From: Phalacrocorax aristotelis
Lineage: Eukaryota; Chordata; Aves; Suliformes; Phalacrocoracidae
DNA length: 64,000 bases
NCBI RefSeq assembly: GCF_949628215.1
Contig: NC_134278.1
Span: forward strand, 109,659,277-109,723,276
Reading direction: 5' to 3'
Part shown: piece by piece, positions 1 to 15,200 of the stretch
Layout: every line of letters starts with the position of its first letter
Numbering within the stretch: the stretch's first letter is position 1
The notes under the pieces: model-generated
The model's input: only the letters and a program-made list of their open reading frames with translations
Database searches by the model: none
Told to the model about the DNA's origin: nothing
Position numbers and translations under genes: made by a program

Positions 1-117
1 AAGCAACTGTTTGGCCAAGAGAGATTGAAGTAAGAAAAATAAATACGTAAGTATATTCACCTGAAAGAACATTAAAGAAAAAATATCAAGTCAAGAAATA
101 ACAACATTAGTTGGTAC
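1..117 (-). other. THADA: THADA intron, start of the intron after coding exon 22
   Basis: This is intron sequence beginning with the GTACCA donor at 117-116. The next THADA exon (expected ALLASEP-like) is not in the window. Confidence 0.85.
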
Positions 118-250
118 CTGTATGTAGAATGGAATTCCCGCACTACGTCTGGTCGCACATAGCGTAGATGAAGGATCACAAGATTTGATTTCTTCCAACA
201 CACAGCTTAGCCACTGCTCTGGCATCTTGCGCAGACTCTCACTGTTACAT
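118..250 (-). CDS. THADA: THADA coding exon 22 with RRSAGIP motif (residues 1116-1160)
   Basis: The acceptor is CACGTAG|A and the donor ATACAG|GTACCA. It encodes [20 protein letters not shown] then [15 protein letters not shown], identical to human over the last 15 residues. The RRSAG(I/L)P motif is the family signature of Trm732/THADA and, in yeast, is reported to be needed for tRNA position-32 methylation with Trm7. The gene continues below base 118. Confidence 0.97.
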
Positions 251-3200
251 CTACGTGAAACAAATACATAAGAAACATGACACAAATACATAAGAAACTA
301 GGACAGATTCAAAGAAAGCATTTAGTGACCCTAAGAAATATTTCTCATTCGACGTGAACATCTCCAAGCATATACACAGATTTCTTTTTTTTTTTTTAAC
401 AAAAAAAGATAGAAATTAAAAAAGGAACTGTACAGTTTTTCTAATGTTGGTACAAATTATATTAACACTACTTATTAAGTGTCACTAGGAAAAGATATTT
501 CACTGAACAGAAAACAGGATTTTGTGCTTCAGCACCGCAACTGTTCTCTTCTGCCAGGAACTATTATCCTGTTCTGGAGAAGAAAAAAAAAAAGATATAT
601 GCACATCAGTCACTGAAGGAAGTGACAGTTCACAAATTCATATGTCTGTTGTCACACAGTAGCTGATGCGTGACCCTTACATTAACTAACATATATAACC
701 ATACAAAACTGAAGCCCCTCACAGTAAGTACATATTACGTAAATACCCCTGCAAATCTTGGAGCGTTAGGAGGAGTGAAAAACAAGATGTACTGATCTTT
801 TTAAAATACTGTATCAGTCAAACTTTTGGTAAAGCACCTAAGTTGCTCTCCTATCATCAAGTACTCCTCTTCTGCAGTTATAAAACTCAGCTTTGCCTGA
901 AAGCAAAGGACTTCCAAGGACAAGGAGAACTCAAGCCTACTTCAATTGTTGGTGCTGATCAGTTCAATGAAATACACCATATTCAGTGTGCAAGACCAGC
1001 TCATTAATCTTATGTCAATATTCCAAAAAGGATCATTCATTGTTACGAAAATTTCTATTAGCAGGACGTTGTTATTAAAACCTGTCGCACTGGTTTGACA
1101 CGTGATTCAGAGTAGAAAAAAGAAGTAATCATTGTGGGCAATACAACTGCAATTACCTCAACCATGCAGGACTTGCCTTACCTAAAAATATAAACTATAA
1201 TTAAATTAATGATTAAGTAGTAAGACCTTACAGCAAGACTACAATCAAGTTTTCTACCTAAATAACTGAAATAAAGAATTTAAAAGAAAAGCTAAAAGGC
1301 AGCAGGTACTGATGTGAAAACCAAAATCTAATAGAAGGTCTACATCTGCTCTCTCCTTTATCATCCTCTTATTAAAGCAAGAATTTAGGTAGGCTAAAAA
1401 CCTGATACTGAAAAACAAATGAGGCTTTAATCTCTAGTGAAACCCTCCTTTTCTTCTTTTACAAAATAAACAGAAAATTACTAATGCAGAAAACAGAGGT
1501 CAGAGGAGGTGCCAGACAGGTCAGCAGAAGACACAGCACCCTTCTCACTCTTCAGTAATTCCCTTGGGATTTCCACCACAGGTTTCCTACACTGCTGCCA
1601 GGCCTTCTCCCCATCCATTTTTAAGGGTAGCATCTCTTCAAAACAACAGCCAGCATGTGAACCATCAGTCTAGAACACAGGAGAAACATGGCTTCACAAG
1701 GGGTATGTCACCTCATATCACAGCATAAAAGAATCACAGAACCACAGAAGGCACTTCCCGCCCCAAGCCTGGGACAGAAGCAATCAAATTAATCTGGAAA
1801 CTAACAGCGAGTTCTCTTTTCTTTGACTTTTTCTCTTGCTGATAATTAGCTTCCCCTGCTTACTTTCAGGACGTGTTCCTTTGCCTGCTTTTCAGTACAC
1901 ATGGAGAATACAGTTCTAGGGTTGAGACCACACAAAACATTCTCATGGATGTCCTCGGTGGGTCTCTGCAGCTAGACTCTACTTCGTAGTTCTTTTTATC
2001 CACGTCAAGACGTACTGCAAAAGCTACTACTTCCGATCACATCTGTGACTCGTCTTACCTGCCTAGCTAAGCAAAATTTAAATGTCTTAGTTTAGTCATG
2101 CAAAGAACAGTGCTCATCTCTCTTCAGTACATTATCTTAGTGTTAAAGCAAATGTCCCATGAGACACATTTGCCTCTGCTGTGGTGCAGAAGACAAAGTA
2201 AAGCATTAAGAAAATATTTAAAAGTTGATATGTAGCATACTGAATATTTTATTCTTAAGTAAACTGAGGGGGTGTTCCCCTTTCAGTAGTAGTAGAAAGA
2301 GAAGAAATATACTGAGAGCCAATAAACTTCAGACTCCCTTAAAACTGTATTGCTTTGATCTTGCCACAAGTAATTCTACCTTGTTTAGTCATCCACCAAG
2401 GCACTTTTTTTTGTTAAGGTGAAAGAGTTATTGCTTTAAAGTTAGAAACATTAGAGACTATTGACTTTGGGATGGAGAAGACTACTCCCTTAAATTTGGC
2501 AGCTCCATCTCCTTATGGTCTGGCAAGGAGAATATTGTCTTAAGAAGCAGGTGGCCCTTTAATTTTAAGAATAATGAAGCTTTACAATGTAAAAATGGTG
2601 GTCTTAAGCTCAAATGTCATTTTCCAGAATGAAATAGTAATTATTTTTACCAGATCAAACAAATAGTGTTGATAATTAAATTATAACAAAGTAACTTGAT
2701 ACAAAAATTACTTAGGATGCAGTACAGTAAGTGGTTTTCCACAAATTTCTGTCTGTCCGTCTGCCGGTTATAACAATTTCATACATGCCCAAAACCCCTT
2801 CTGTAGTCAGTATCAATGAGTACAAAAAGCCTGGCAATCCAAAGTTAAAACTAAATCCCTGTCCCTAACTTATATGGCTGTATTTTCTCCCATCCAAAAT
2901 TAATGGTGTGTTAAGAACAAAAGGTCGATCTCGGATTTGGCCTTCCTGGATATCAGTGGTTTGTGACAAACTTCACATGACCAGAAGCATTTTCTACATG
3001 GATATATCCAGAATTCAGTGTTTCCAAGAGCTGTAATCAGTCCCTATCTGGGGAAAAGGGGGTTTTCTTTCACCATTTATTCTCTCTCAAGAGACTGTAG
3101 TATTAGTCTTTTTCACATAAGTAATGCAATTCCTATTCTCTATAAAGCTAGACTGTGTACCACCCCGGCACTTCTCAGACAATGAGGAGACAAGAAACTA

Positions 3201-6200
3201 GGCTCAGAAACAGATTACTATTCAAGGTATAAGGCACCCTAGAAAATGTCTACTTTTAAGAACAACTCCTCCAAAACTACGAAGGCCTTCCACTTGCATC
3301 CTCCTTTTCATATTATCTGCTCTAAATAAAGCAAAATTTTCCAAATTATATAGGTGCATTGAGAAAGGTGCTGTTTTGAGGTTTCTCTAGCAGTAAAGCA
3401 GAGCAGAGAGAACCTTGGGTGGCCTCAACATTTCAGAGAGACAATACCATTACGCCTATGTCTCTCTTTCACCAAGCTCGCAAATAGGGGGCAGGGGGCC
3501 CGGAAATATGAACAGAGTTAAAAATCAACACATCTTTGAACTGAGCAGCACCTTAACGTTGTGTCTTCTACTTCATTATATAATGTATTTCCCAAGCCTA
3601 CAAGCGTAACAATACGTAAGAACAGGGGTTTTTCCCCCTAGTTTATTTCTCTCCCTTTTAGACTCTTTCCTTCACATCTGTGATTACACTTTTGCTGACA
3701 ATTTAGCGACAATTCTAGTAAATTTCACTAGGAAGTCCACCAATGGTTTTTGAATTTTACAAGAAGTCTTCCTAGCAGATCGTAGGGGCCTGGAAGGCAG
3801 AGAGTTACAGTCACTTCAGAGCAACACAATGAGTCAGAAGCAGAGTTTACTGCAAAGGATTAGGAGGGTCTACTCCCAGTTCCACAACAGAAATATTACA
3901 AAAGATCAGACACTGACAAGGCACAGATGAGTAATTTCCACTGATACTGGATTAAACATTTGTAAATTCAAAGCAGGGTTCTTGCTTGTTGTAACAGTTT
4001 TCCAGAAAACTGTAAGATATGGTCCTAACTTGTTACATATACATAAAATAGTGTTTACTAAGTTTAATTTAAGTTCCAATTTGAACATTTAAAAATATTC
4101 AAAATATGTTATTCATGAATAAACACACTGTGCTCTATGACATAGTTCTTCCCAAGCCTTCCCCTTGCATTCTGCAACTTTAGTGAAGCAAAGCACTACA
4201 GCCGTAGCTATGCAATGTCATGATTTTGAGATTTCCAGAAATCTTTTATGTTCTACTTGATCTTTCAGAAAAGCTTCACTAAATAAAATAAAAGCAAAAC
4301 ACCATTTGGAACAGAGAAATTGTTTGGGTATTTATAAGGATTACAGGAGATTCAAGTTTAAAACAGATGCCCAGAGGCTTCCAGGTACCTTCCCTAGCTA
4401 CCATATTATTGGACCAAACGAGCATCTGTAATTTCTCAGGACCTATGACAGGAAAATATTTAAAAAAAAACAACATGTTATTTCATTGATATGAACATTG
4501 CTCATTTTGCTACAGTACGGTTTTCTGAAGGTGCAGCCACAGACAATATTAAGCAGGCATGACAAAGAGAGCATTACGCCCCCAGAAGGAATACAAACAG
4601 GGAAAAGGAAGAATGGTAACTTCCATACTTAAAGCAGACTCAGCAATTTACATCCAAATGTCAGGACAGCAATTGTATTTCATCAGGTTCCTAGGAAGTC
4701 TCCACGCAGGAAAGATTTTTTTTCCACCACTAACTCAGACAGGCCTGAACACCATTATAATGACTGGTATTTAAGAGTTGTATAGCTAAAAGCGAGCTTA
4801 GATGATAAATATTCCAGCATATATTTTTAAGAAAATGTTTTACTATAAAAGTGAAGGACCATATTCAACTGGCATCTTTCATAAAAGCATGGGAAAAGGA
4901 TTTGGCACAGTCTTAGTGACAGATTTTTCACTGGGTCTTAAAGTATGAATTAAAGTGTGAAGGATGCTTCTGTAGGTCTTGAGTTCAATTCTGTTCCAAC
5001 AATGCGCATTTTTAATTCAACAGCTCAGCATTAATTTAGTTCAAAGATTTTCACATTTAAGCTGTCAATTACTATAAGCACCTCCAGTATTTGTGGGTGC
5101 AGCAGTAAATTAGCATAGATTCCAGTACACATGCTTCAAGACTGTCCGCGTGCCTGGCAGCTTTGGAGAGAGGCAGGCCAGTTTGGCTTTACCTGCAGAG
5201 TAAAGCCCCACAGCTGCAGCAGGGTAAATGGAAAGACTCTGGGACACTCAACAGACCTGCAGGGCGACTGCATTCACCAAAAGTCTTAATGCGCCCATTC
5301 TGCAGAAGAGCCCCAAGATACTACTCACATCCCAGGAGTACCAACCAGAGTCATTGGCTATTATGGTATCAGCCTCCTTTCTCCTTCATTTTAAATAAAA
5401 ATATTAGCCTTGAGGCCCATGCTTCCTGACAAATCTCTTCTTTCATGGAAACAAGTATGTTTCCACAGAGCTGTTCACTGGTTCTTGTAAACTGGCTGTT
5501 CCCTAAGGAATACTTGCTCTACTTGAAATACTTTAACTTTAAAAATACTAAGCAGTATGCATCATCAAAAAAAACTGGTTTGGAGAACTGTTAATTCAGA
5601 AACGGAAAAGTACTTAAATATAAGCACGTTTTTTTGTGTGTGTTACATACATACTGCTTAATGTTTTAATTGCTTCCAGAGAAGCAGAGCTCTCTTGAGC
5701 TTGGCTCTTCATTTTACTACATAATATAAAACTGCTCTTAAGTGGTCTGTGCTCCATTAAACACAATGGCAGAAAAAGGGAGAAGAAGGAACAAACATAT
5801 CAGGAACTTCTTTAAAGTCCGGGTAGATTTACTTTATCCTATTTGCCTCAGATTTTAAAAGAAATTAAAAAACTGAAAATCAAAGAAAATCAGCTAGTCT
5901 GCCATATAGAGAGTCCACTATAAACTGACAGCATGTTTTATATGTTTTCTAGTATTTCCTGCTTTTTAGTTTGCCTTCCTGCAAAGTTTGTTCTAGACAG
6001 TCCTGCACATTGACTGAGATCAGACTAGTGGGGCTGTACCTGCTTGGATCACCTCCTTTCTCCTCTCAAAAGGGCTGGTGGTAGTAAAAGGTCATTGGGA
6101 TTTTTTTTTTGTTTAATTTTAAACAGTATTACTCTGATGGCCAGACTCTCTTCAATCTGATGGAGGAATAAATCCTTTGAAACTAAAGTAGGTTGTACAA

Positions 6201-9200
6201 CTTAACCATGAAATTTTTTTTACATCATCACATTTATAGTCATATACAACATACCTAGGGATAACATCCTTCAATATTCAACAATTGGTTCTATGCATTC
6301 TATACTGTTAACAGCTTACTTTATTTGCAGTACTACATTAATTTAATGAACGCTCAAAGAAATACTACCTGACATGAAAATACTAGCTATTGGCACAGCA
6401 CATTTTAATTTGCCACTGTATGTCTCAAAAGACCACCAGTGCCTTCATTTATTAGTATTTTGTTATCTGAAGTTGTTTCTGCCTGTGGAAAAAAGCAAGT
6501 TTCACATACAAAACTAAGTTTAGATAATGATACAGAAAGTCTTAAGTTATGATGTCAGAGGTCTGCAAGAGAAGCAATGAAAAGAACGAAGGATTTTGCT
6601 GTTGGAGTGGGAGTTGCCTTTTTTTTAAACTAAAAAAAACCCCAAAACTTACTATTGGAAGTGCAACATCCAGTTCAGGAGACTGAATGAAATAGTGCTT
6701 AGTCTGCTAAAGTATCTACAAACAACAGCCAGAAGTATGTAGCAGACAGCAGAACAACGTTCTGTACTTGACTTGGAAAAATCTAAAGTATAAAATGTCT
6801 GCTCCATAGCCCATTCAAATTAGATTCACTAATTGATGTGACAATATAACCACTTCTCTAGAAAGCTGCCCAGAAAAGTGGGAACACCTTAATTGTTGTC
6901 CATGATAATATGTTTGCAGCCACTCATCTTGGCAAGCTTTTTCTCAGTCACTGTAGGAACTGCTCTCTCAATACTGTCAGCACTGAAAACAGAAAAGATC
7001 TAGGCCAGCAGGGAAATCAGTAAGAAGCCAGCACAAAGGGTGCCACCGAGCAATCATCTGATACATCACCTTAAAACTACCTGAACCAAGCTTTCTCAGT
7101 ACAGAAAAAGAACACAACATTTACACAAGTGTATATAATGTATATAGATAGGCAAAAAGATAAGCAAGAACAGTGTCATAGATCAGTTTCTCTTCCTCTT
7201 CCAGTAAATCATCAAGTGTAAAGCAAGGTTGTGTGAGCTCTCAGCAAACTACTCAGACCAATTTAAAATGCTTCAGATTGCTAGCAAATGAAAGGACATA
7301 ACATACCTTCTACAGAGACATCACCAACAGAACTGTGGCTTACAGTTTAACATCTCACTGGCATACAGAACAAAGGCCATAATGTGTCAAATTTCTATAG
7401 CAGAGCTGGTACCTACATGCAGCTACCCCACTGACATCCCGTACCAGAGACCAACCCCTCAGTTCTGTTGAGAAAACTGTCTGAGGGGACAACACAGCGA
7501 ACCTGGTCAGGCAGCTGGTCTCTACTAAAACCACCAAAACTGTTTCCATCACCAGATTTATTTTTACTTTAAAAAAAAAAAAAAAAGAGCCAAACAAAAC
7601 AAACAAAACTATTCCTTTTCATTCTGCTGCACCACTCAGCATAAACAAGAAACAGATCAGTGCCTCAAACTGGCCCACATGGGGCAAAAGGGGAACGTTG
7701 GTTACTTAACATGGCACTGCTGTGAAAATACGTATACTTCAAACTGAAATTTGTCTGGTCTTTCCAAAAAACTACATTACAAAAACCCCACCAAAACCCA
7801 CAAAGTCAGTAGAGATTTTGATTTGTCTTATTAAAAACTGGATATAATCACTATAAATCACAAAGAAACATTATGAACACTTGAAATAGGTAACTAAGCA
7901 TGTAATGGGAATTCCAGCACTCTTGCCCAGACCTCAGGACAATTCTGCTTATTTAGATCTTCTAGGAAAGTATAAAGTTACAAGGGGAAAGGGGAAAAAA
8001 ATTAGAAAGATTGCATATCACATCTTGTGATGTGCTGCCAGGTAGTCTTCCAGATACCAGAATACACAACTCAATGACAAGTTATAGAAGTTTCCAGGAA
8101 AACATCCTGGCTGAAACAAAAAGTCTGGCATTCATTTTCATAAAGAACTGGTGAAGGGGGGGTAGAGGGAAAGAATTCTACACTCCTACTTTTCCCAAGA
8201 GCTTTTGAGAGCTTTCAGCAAACTAACATGCCAGAAATGGAGAAAAATGCAGCAAGCATTAAATGTCTGTATCATCTTTCAACTCCTAAGCACCATCTCT
8301 AACCATAAGTATCACAGTCCAAGTCACAGACATCATGTAACTAATGTCATAATCATGCCTACACTAAACTCGAATAAAATCCACATGAAATCAAGTATCT
8401 GCCTGCACAGCCAGTTTCAGGATTGATGCCACATTTGGTAAAACTATTACATTAAAAACATATTAAGTTGCCCATCTACCTGGAAAGCATTTCTGTGAGT
8501 TGCACAAAGCCAGCGTATGCCAATTCAAATGCACCCCTGTGCCTCGATTGCAGCAGATGATGTTTAAAGTAGTCCCCAATACTTTTAACCTAAAAAAGAA
8601 AAAAAAGCTATTTGAAATTATATATAGACAAATCATTTCCGTATGCAAGATACTAATGTAATTAAAAGCAACAATCCTTCCCGTGGTTGGAAAGGCCACT
8701 GGCAAAAGCAAAAAGCAACTATAAGTCCTATCATAAAATATTATACTCAATTTTTCAGGTTAAAGGGATTGTACTATGTCAATTAAAAAAAAGGCCAAAG
8801 AAACATAAAATTAGCTATTTGTCCAAGAGGAACATAGATTTTAAGAAAAGAAAGGGACAACCCTGATTTTCAGAGGAAACAAACTTAGAATCCTTCTTGA
8901 TAGCCTTCACTCTTACATAAAATGCCAAAGAAAATATCTACTAAATCACAACAGCAGAAACAAACATCTACAAAAATATCTGAGAAAGATTAATTTCAAA
9001 CTTCAAAAATTGTGCCAAAGGGAAACAAACCTACCTCAGCTATTTTTAGGGTTCTAGGATTCTGTGTAATTGCCTTTGACTACTAGAAACAATTTTAAAA
9101 TAAAACAAGATTTGTATGTATGTAGTAATGAGAGCTATATTTAGAAGTCTGAAAAAGCTAAATGCTGTAACTAAGCTTTCATCTATAGTTAATTTCTAGA

Positions 9201-12200
9201 GCTCTACCAAGATACCAAGTTTTTAAAGCTGTTTGGAAGCTTACAATTCCACACAACCTCATTCTACAAAGAGATACGCTTTTTTCCCCCCTACTTCCAA
9301 TATAATTTGTTTACAACACATAGCACATGCTCAATTTTATGATGCAAAATTTTCTTCAGGAATACTTCCCAAGAGTTCTTCCACAAAACACTCTTCAAAC
9401 CTTTTATATAAAACCAAGCTTAAAATACTGTTAACTTTCTAACAGAATCCTGTTTATTGTTATTTATAAAATAACATACTTTAGTAGTCTGACAGGTAAT
9501 TAAGATGTCAGAGAAGTTAATTCATGTCTAGCTATACGATTTTCCACCCCAATGTTAAGTAATTCATATTACCCAAGCAATGAGATTGTAATAATACAAT
9601 TTAAAAAAAAATAAAAAGACTAAGTATACTTCTTATTCCCTGCAGCTAAAACCCACCCAATATGAAACAAAAAAATAACTGGAGATATATGAGCTAAAAC
9701 AGTTGAGAATTTCTCTGAGTGGATTTTAAGCTAGTTTATGTACCTCCAGGATTTCAGCTTTCTAGCCCAAAAGCTGGAGTAAGGGCCCTTTTTTCAGAAG
9801 GAACTCACCCACAGACAGACCAACTCTCCAGGTGTGTAAACAAAACCAAACCAAGAAAACCCTACACATGCAAATCAAATTACCGTCCTGTTCCACCACC
9901 ACCCTTACATTTTTAGAATAATTCATGCGGATTTTTTTTTTTGGGGGGGGTGGGGGTGGGGGGGTGGGTGGGGGGGGGGGTGTCACATATCTTTCAACTT
10001 TACTATTTATATTTCTGAGCATTTTGCAACAGCCACATTGACTAGAAGCTTACTACAAATTGAACTCTGATATATTAATTTCCACTCATAGTCTAGAGTT
10101 TGAAGAAAATGCACTTCCACAACTCAGTTCTCACAGATAACATAGGACTGATCCTGAGGCAAGTATGTAAGTATAGATTCTTATCTAACAGCATCATGCC
10201 ATCCATAAGTGTCCAGATTCCCTGTGTCCTAAAACCAGTACTTCGTATGTCAGGGTGGAGAACAGGTAAAGGAACTCACATTCTCTACAACATCATGAAG
10301 ATCCCCAGCAACTGTAAGAAAAGGTGACTCTACCAACTTTGCATGCACAGGAAATAACACCCCAGTTCCAGTTAAAATTTTCAAATTTGGAGCGCAAATA
10401 TCTTAAATACATTTTATCATCTTAGTCAAAAACCTGGAGTACGACAGATGAGTCTTACTAATGCAACAATCAACAATTTACAGGGCTATGCTTGCTGTTG
10501 AGACTGGGAATCTCAGTATTCAAGGCACAAATTCTGTATAAGAGATTCCAAAAGTGCTCTGAGAAGCAGTTGGTACATTTGTGCTTCATATCTTATTTTC
10601 CTGGCAATAAGATTTCACTTAAGTAGGGTGAGACATTCTAGAGGGTATTTTTCAAACCATTAGGAGAGAATGGCTTTAACCCATAAAGGACTGCAAAAGC
10701 ATCTCACAGAAACAACTAGTAGCCAGTGAACTATTGGCAACCATACTGAACTCAAGTGGAGATAGACTGATTACATTAAGAACAGGGGAGACATTGTTTT
10801 TTGGTGGGTTTGGGGTTTTGCTTTGTTTTAAATTGTTCATTGAAGAGAACAAACTCCAAAGCAGCAATGGGGGCCACAGTTTTGCACCAGTGGCACAAGT
10901 AACAAGTACTAGAGTACAGTAGAATATTTCAATTGGAAGGGACCTACAATGATCATCTAGTCCAACTGTCTGACCAACTCAGGGCTGACCAAAAGCTAAA
11001 GCATGTTATTAAGGGCATTGTCCAAATGCCTCTTAAACACTGCCAGGCTTGGGGCAACCACCACCTCTCTAGGAAGCCTGTTCCAGTGTTTGACCACCCT
11101 CTCGGTAAAGAAATGCTTCCTAATGTCCACCCCCCGTACAGCTTTGAATCATTCCTACTCGTACTATCACTGGATCCCAGGGATGAGAGATCCACACCTC
11201 CCTCTCCACTTCCCCTCTTCAGGAAGCTGTAGAGAACAATGTGGTTGTCCCTCAGCCTCCTTTTCTCCAACCTAGACAAGCCCAAAGTCCTCAGCCGCTC
11301 CTCAGAGGACATTCCTTCCAGCCCTTTCACCAGCTTTGTTGCCCTCCTCTGGATGCATTCAAGGACCTTACTGAGGGTTTTAAGTACTTGAAAGTCTTCT
11401 GTGTTCTTCAGTGTTCCAACAGAAGGCCTCAGATCAGCTCTGTGACTATTGGGTTAACACAAGCGGCACCCCTGGCATCGCGACTGTACTGAAGTCTTTA
11501 CTACTTCTGCTGCCTATTTCCTTTCACTTTGGTACCCATTTCTGGCAAGCAGATCTCCCAAAATCATCCTGAAACTTCACAGGAGAGATAAACAGGAGTT
11601 TGAGGAAGAGCTCAGAGTTCTTCCAGGCTTGGAGCATTGTCTCATGGTTTGCAGATCATATGTCAAAATCAACACATAGCCTTCATTAGGTATCATTTTG
11701 TTGATTACATGGTGGTTACTAGGCTATGATACTGTTTGTATTGTCTTAACAGGCAAAGCTTTGAGCCTGCCATCTCTGGATTTTAAGGGTCAGATGGAGA
11801 ACAAAAGGTAGAACATATATTTGAACAGAGAGATTTCTCCAGGTATACTAGGCACTTCCTATGTCTATTTTTAAAGGCAAAGGAGCCATCACAAAATGAC
11901 TTCGGCTTTGCAGACTGTCAATTCAAACGCAGTATTTTGAGACCCCTCTATAGACACATTTCCACACCAAGGGGCTGAAGATGTTACAGTCAGTGCACAC
12001 AGCGGCACTCAAATGCCATGCAAACCCAATCTCTTACTCAAAAGACATGAAAAGTGCAAATTTGATATGCTCCAACTTGTAGTAACAAAAAAACCAAAAC
12101 ACCAGTATCAAACAAGAGCTGCCCTTTCTGCCAAGTTCACCTACACAGGTACACACCAAAACTGACAGTGTTAACAGCTACAAAGAGGAATCAAGAATTA

Positions 12201-15200
12201 GCGCCACAAGGAGCTGGCTAACACCAATGCCTACTGAGCACAGTTCTGTTGTGCCATTTCTTAATGTGGACCAGCACCAAAAGACATCGTCTTTTAATTT
12301 GCATACTCAATTAAAAAAGAGGGCAAAAATAATCAAATGACTACATGCAAATTCAATACTATGTATTTTGTGTGAATAAACAGTGACAGTAACGCTGATC
12401 CCATTACATACAATTTAACAGTTACTGACCTAGACATGAAGCAAAGTACAAGATGAGGAAGGCTTTGCAACAGGATGACACAGAATGGCCACGTGGTGCC
12501 ACCAGATTTTTCTCAACAATTACTTAGCCCTGACTCAAGGAAATAAGATCAAGGCTTCCCTTGAGTTTTTCTCCACTGTATTCCTAAAACTCTTCTAATA
12601 CTTTCAGAAGAAAGAAAGAGTGCGTGCAGTTTTAAGGGAAAGTTCTACATGCACAAGATACCAAAATCCAATTCTCTTACTTCTCAACACTGAAAAGTGT
12701 TCAAGAAAAGTCTGAAGCCACAGCAGTTCTGGTATTGACATTTCTAGTCATTTATATAGAAATCCCCTCCTTTTCCTTTTTTCTTTTTTTTTTTTTTGGT
12801 GTACACAATAGGATAATGGAAGCTACAAAAAGTGCAGAGGAAATGCCCATGTTTTTTTCCTAACATATTTGTTATACATTCAGCCAAATTGTATTTCCTT
12901 GTGTATTTCCTTACAAGCCTGAGGAAAATCAGGATTTCAAACTGACTTCTCATCAATTAGCATTCTTCAAATTAGAACACAGACATTCTGTTTTACAGGA
13001 TGACATCAGGAGCACAGACTGTAATGGACATCTATAGGAAAACAAGGTACATTGCTTGATAATGTAGCATTTCTGAAAGAGCAACTAGTAATGCCTGCTT
13101 TCTAAATAAAGACAGGGATGCTACAGCTAGAGCTGACTCATTCTAAGATACCAATTCCTTTCTGACTTGGAGCAGATTAAGGAACATAATGGTGGAAACA
13201 AGTATCTGTTCTCTCTCTCATCTACCCTCCAGACTTCTGCAACAATACAAGCACAGCTGTTAACCAGATGAAAATGTGAAGGCTAGAGACAATGCAAGAA
13301 TAAAGACACTAACACTATTTCCATGGCATCATAACATTAGATAACATACGAAATAAAATCTGCAGTACATTATACAATTATTTATTTTATGACAGAAAGT
13401 TCTAACACCTAAGGCAAAACTAAATAAATGTTTTCTGTTGGAAAGAAAGAGAGGTTTAAAAGTAGTATGCCTTGCATATTTCAATCTTCCATGTAGAGAC
13501 TGGTTTTGTTGAAACCATATGGAAATGAAAAGGTCATCAATTAAAAACAGAAATTTAATAAACACAAAGTATTTCCCAAATAAATGCCTGTGGTAATCTA
13601 ATTTCTTGTAAACACTGCACTCAACATTCTACAAGAGACCCAGATGGCATATTAACATTTCTGATCTCGTAAATAAAAAAAATTGGAGGAAAAGAGAGTC
13701 ACATTACATACAAATTATTTGTAATTCATTCTCCTACACAGTACAAGACTATGACTAGTCAGCATGTTTGACTTTCAGAATTATTGATAATGAAGTTCAA
13801 TTAATGAAGAGTTTTAACCAAAATCCCAACATGCAGGGTTCAAAATGAAACAGAAGACATTTTGAATATAAGTCAGTTTAGAAGATTTTTAGCAACTCTA
13901 TTAATGCCTAATACATACCAATACATATATGCATAGGGAGGGGCACATTGGTATCCCTGAATGCAGCATACATCTTATAAATAACCCAATACAATTAGAA
14001 TCAATATTCCTTGAATTTGTTAGCTATGTATAATTCTTCCACTTATCTGTTACTACTATAGTTATGCTTTCTACATATCACTTTATCAAAAATAGGCTGT
14101 TAATGAAGCATAATAAAACAAGAAAGCCACAAGAACATGGCAATTAAAAAAATACTTATCCCATACAGAACATAGATTTAAGAAAAAAGTGTTCTGGAAA
14201 TTGCCTTCCCTCCCTGCCAGAAAGTGAAGGTTTTATAACAATAATTACTTTCCTACCTGTTCTACAGTAATCAGCCCATCTGAAGGTTCAGGTGCAGCCT
14301 GCGACGGCAGAAGTTTACACAGTGTCCCTAAAAGCAGAGATACTTCCTTCATGCTTCTCCAGCAACATACAAGAACCATTTGGGCTGTGACATCACATGT
14401 TTGTCTTTCTTTACCTTAAAAATAAAAATCAACAAATGTAATAGTGCAACTCAAGGTTCTCAGACACAGACTTGTAATTTAAGTTTCATTCAGTCTGATC
14501 ATCTTACAAAATGCAATTAAACATGAAAAAAATCTAATCTTGTTAACCCAGAAGATAATTCAGTTCTGCAGACCCTAACTGCTTCCACTCCTGAACACTC
14601 ACTGTACTTCATTCTGCCTGGAAAAGGCAGCAGTATACCATTTAACCAGGAAGCTGCTATTTTGAAGAGTTGAGGTCTTTTGGTCACAATTCATATTCAC
14701 CTGCACACTGAACTATACAAACACCTACGTCTTTGGAGCCAGGCTGCAACAAACTCCACGTCAATCATCAATCCATCACTCCCTGTATGTGACTTGGTTT
14801 TTAACCCAGGTGCCCCCATGGGAAGAGACCAGGCAACGGCATGAAGTTTTTAATGCAACAGCCCCATCTGGTGGCCAACTGCGCCACTTCAAGTTATTTA
14901 CAGGCTTCTTTTTATGAAATAAAACACACGGCCCGACCAAAACTACTTTAAACACGGGGGGGAACACGTGAGGAAAAATCTTAAATATTTAAGATTTTAA
15001 ATGATTGCATAAACTATTAAAAATGTACAGATATAAATTTATGCTGGCATACACTAAATAGGCCAAAGTTTACAATTTCTTTATCACTGTCAGGCTTGAT
15101 TTCAGAGCTGCCATTCATTAAAGTAGACAAATACTATCTAACATTTTACCACAGGTATCTTTCCATACAGAAACTTCTGCTTATGGAATTTCATACAACA

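Larger units (their letters stand above)
8590..14256 (-). other. THADA: THADA intron, 5.7 kb, with G-run tract and a CR1 copy
   Basis: The intron lies between coding exons 20 and 21. It holds the long G-run tract at about 9942-9981 and one antisense-to-plus CR1 copy at about 10921-11375. The remainder is unremarkable AT-rich sequence. Confidence 0.75.

Noticed and set aside
10953-11330. Cluster of open frames on both strands, up to 125 codons.
   Set aside because: They fall entirely in a CR1 copy and are not the CR1 ORFs.
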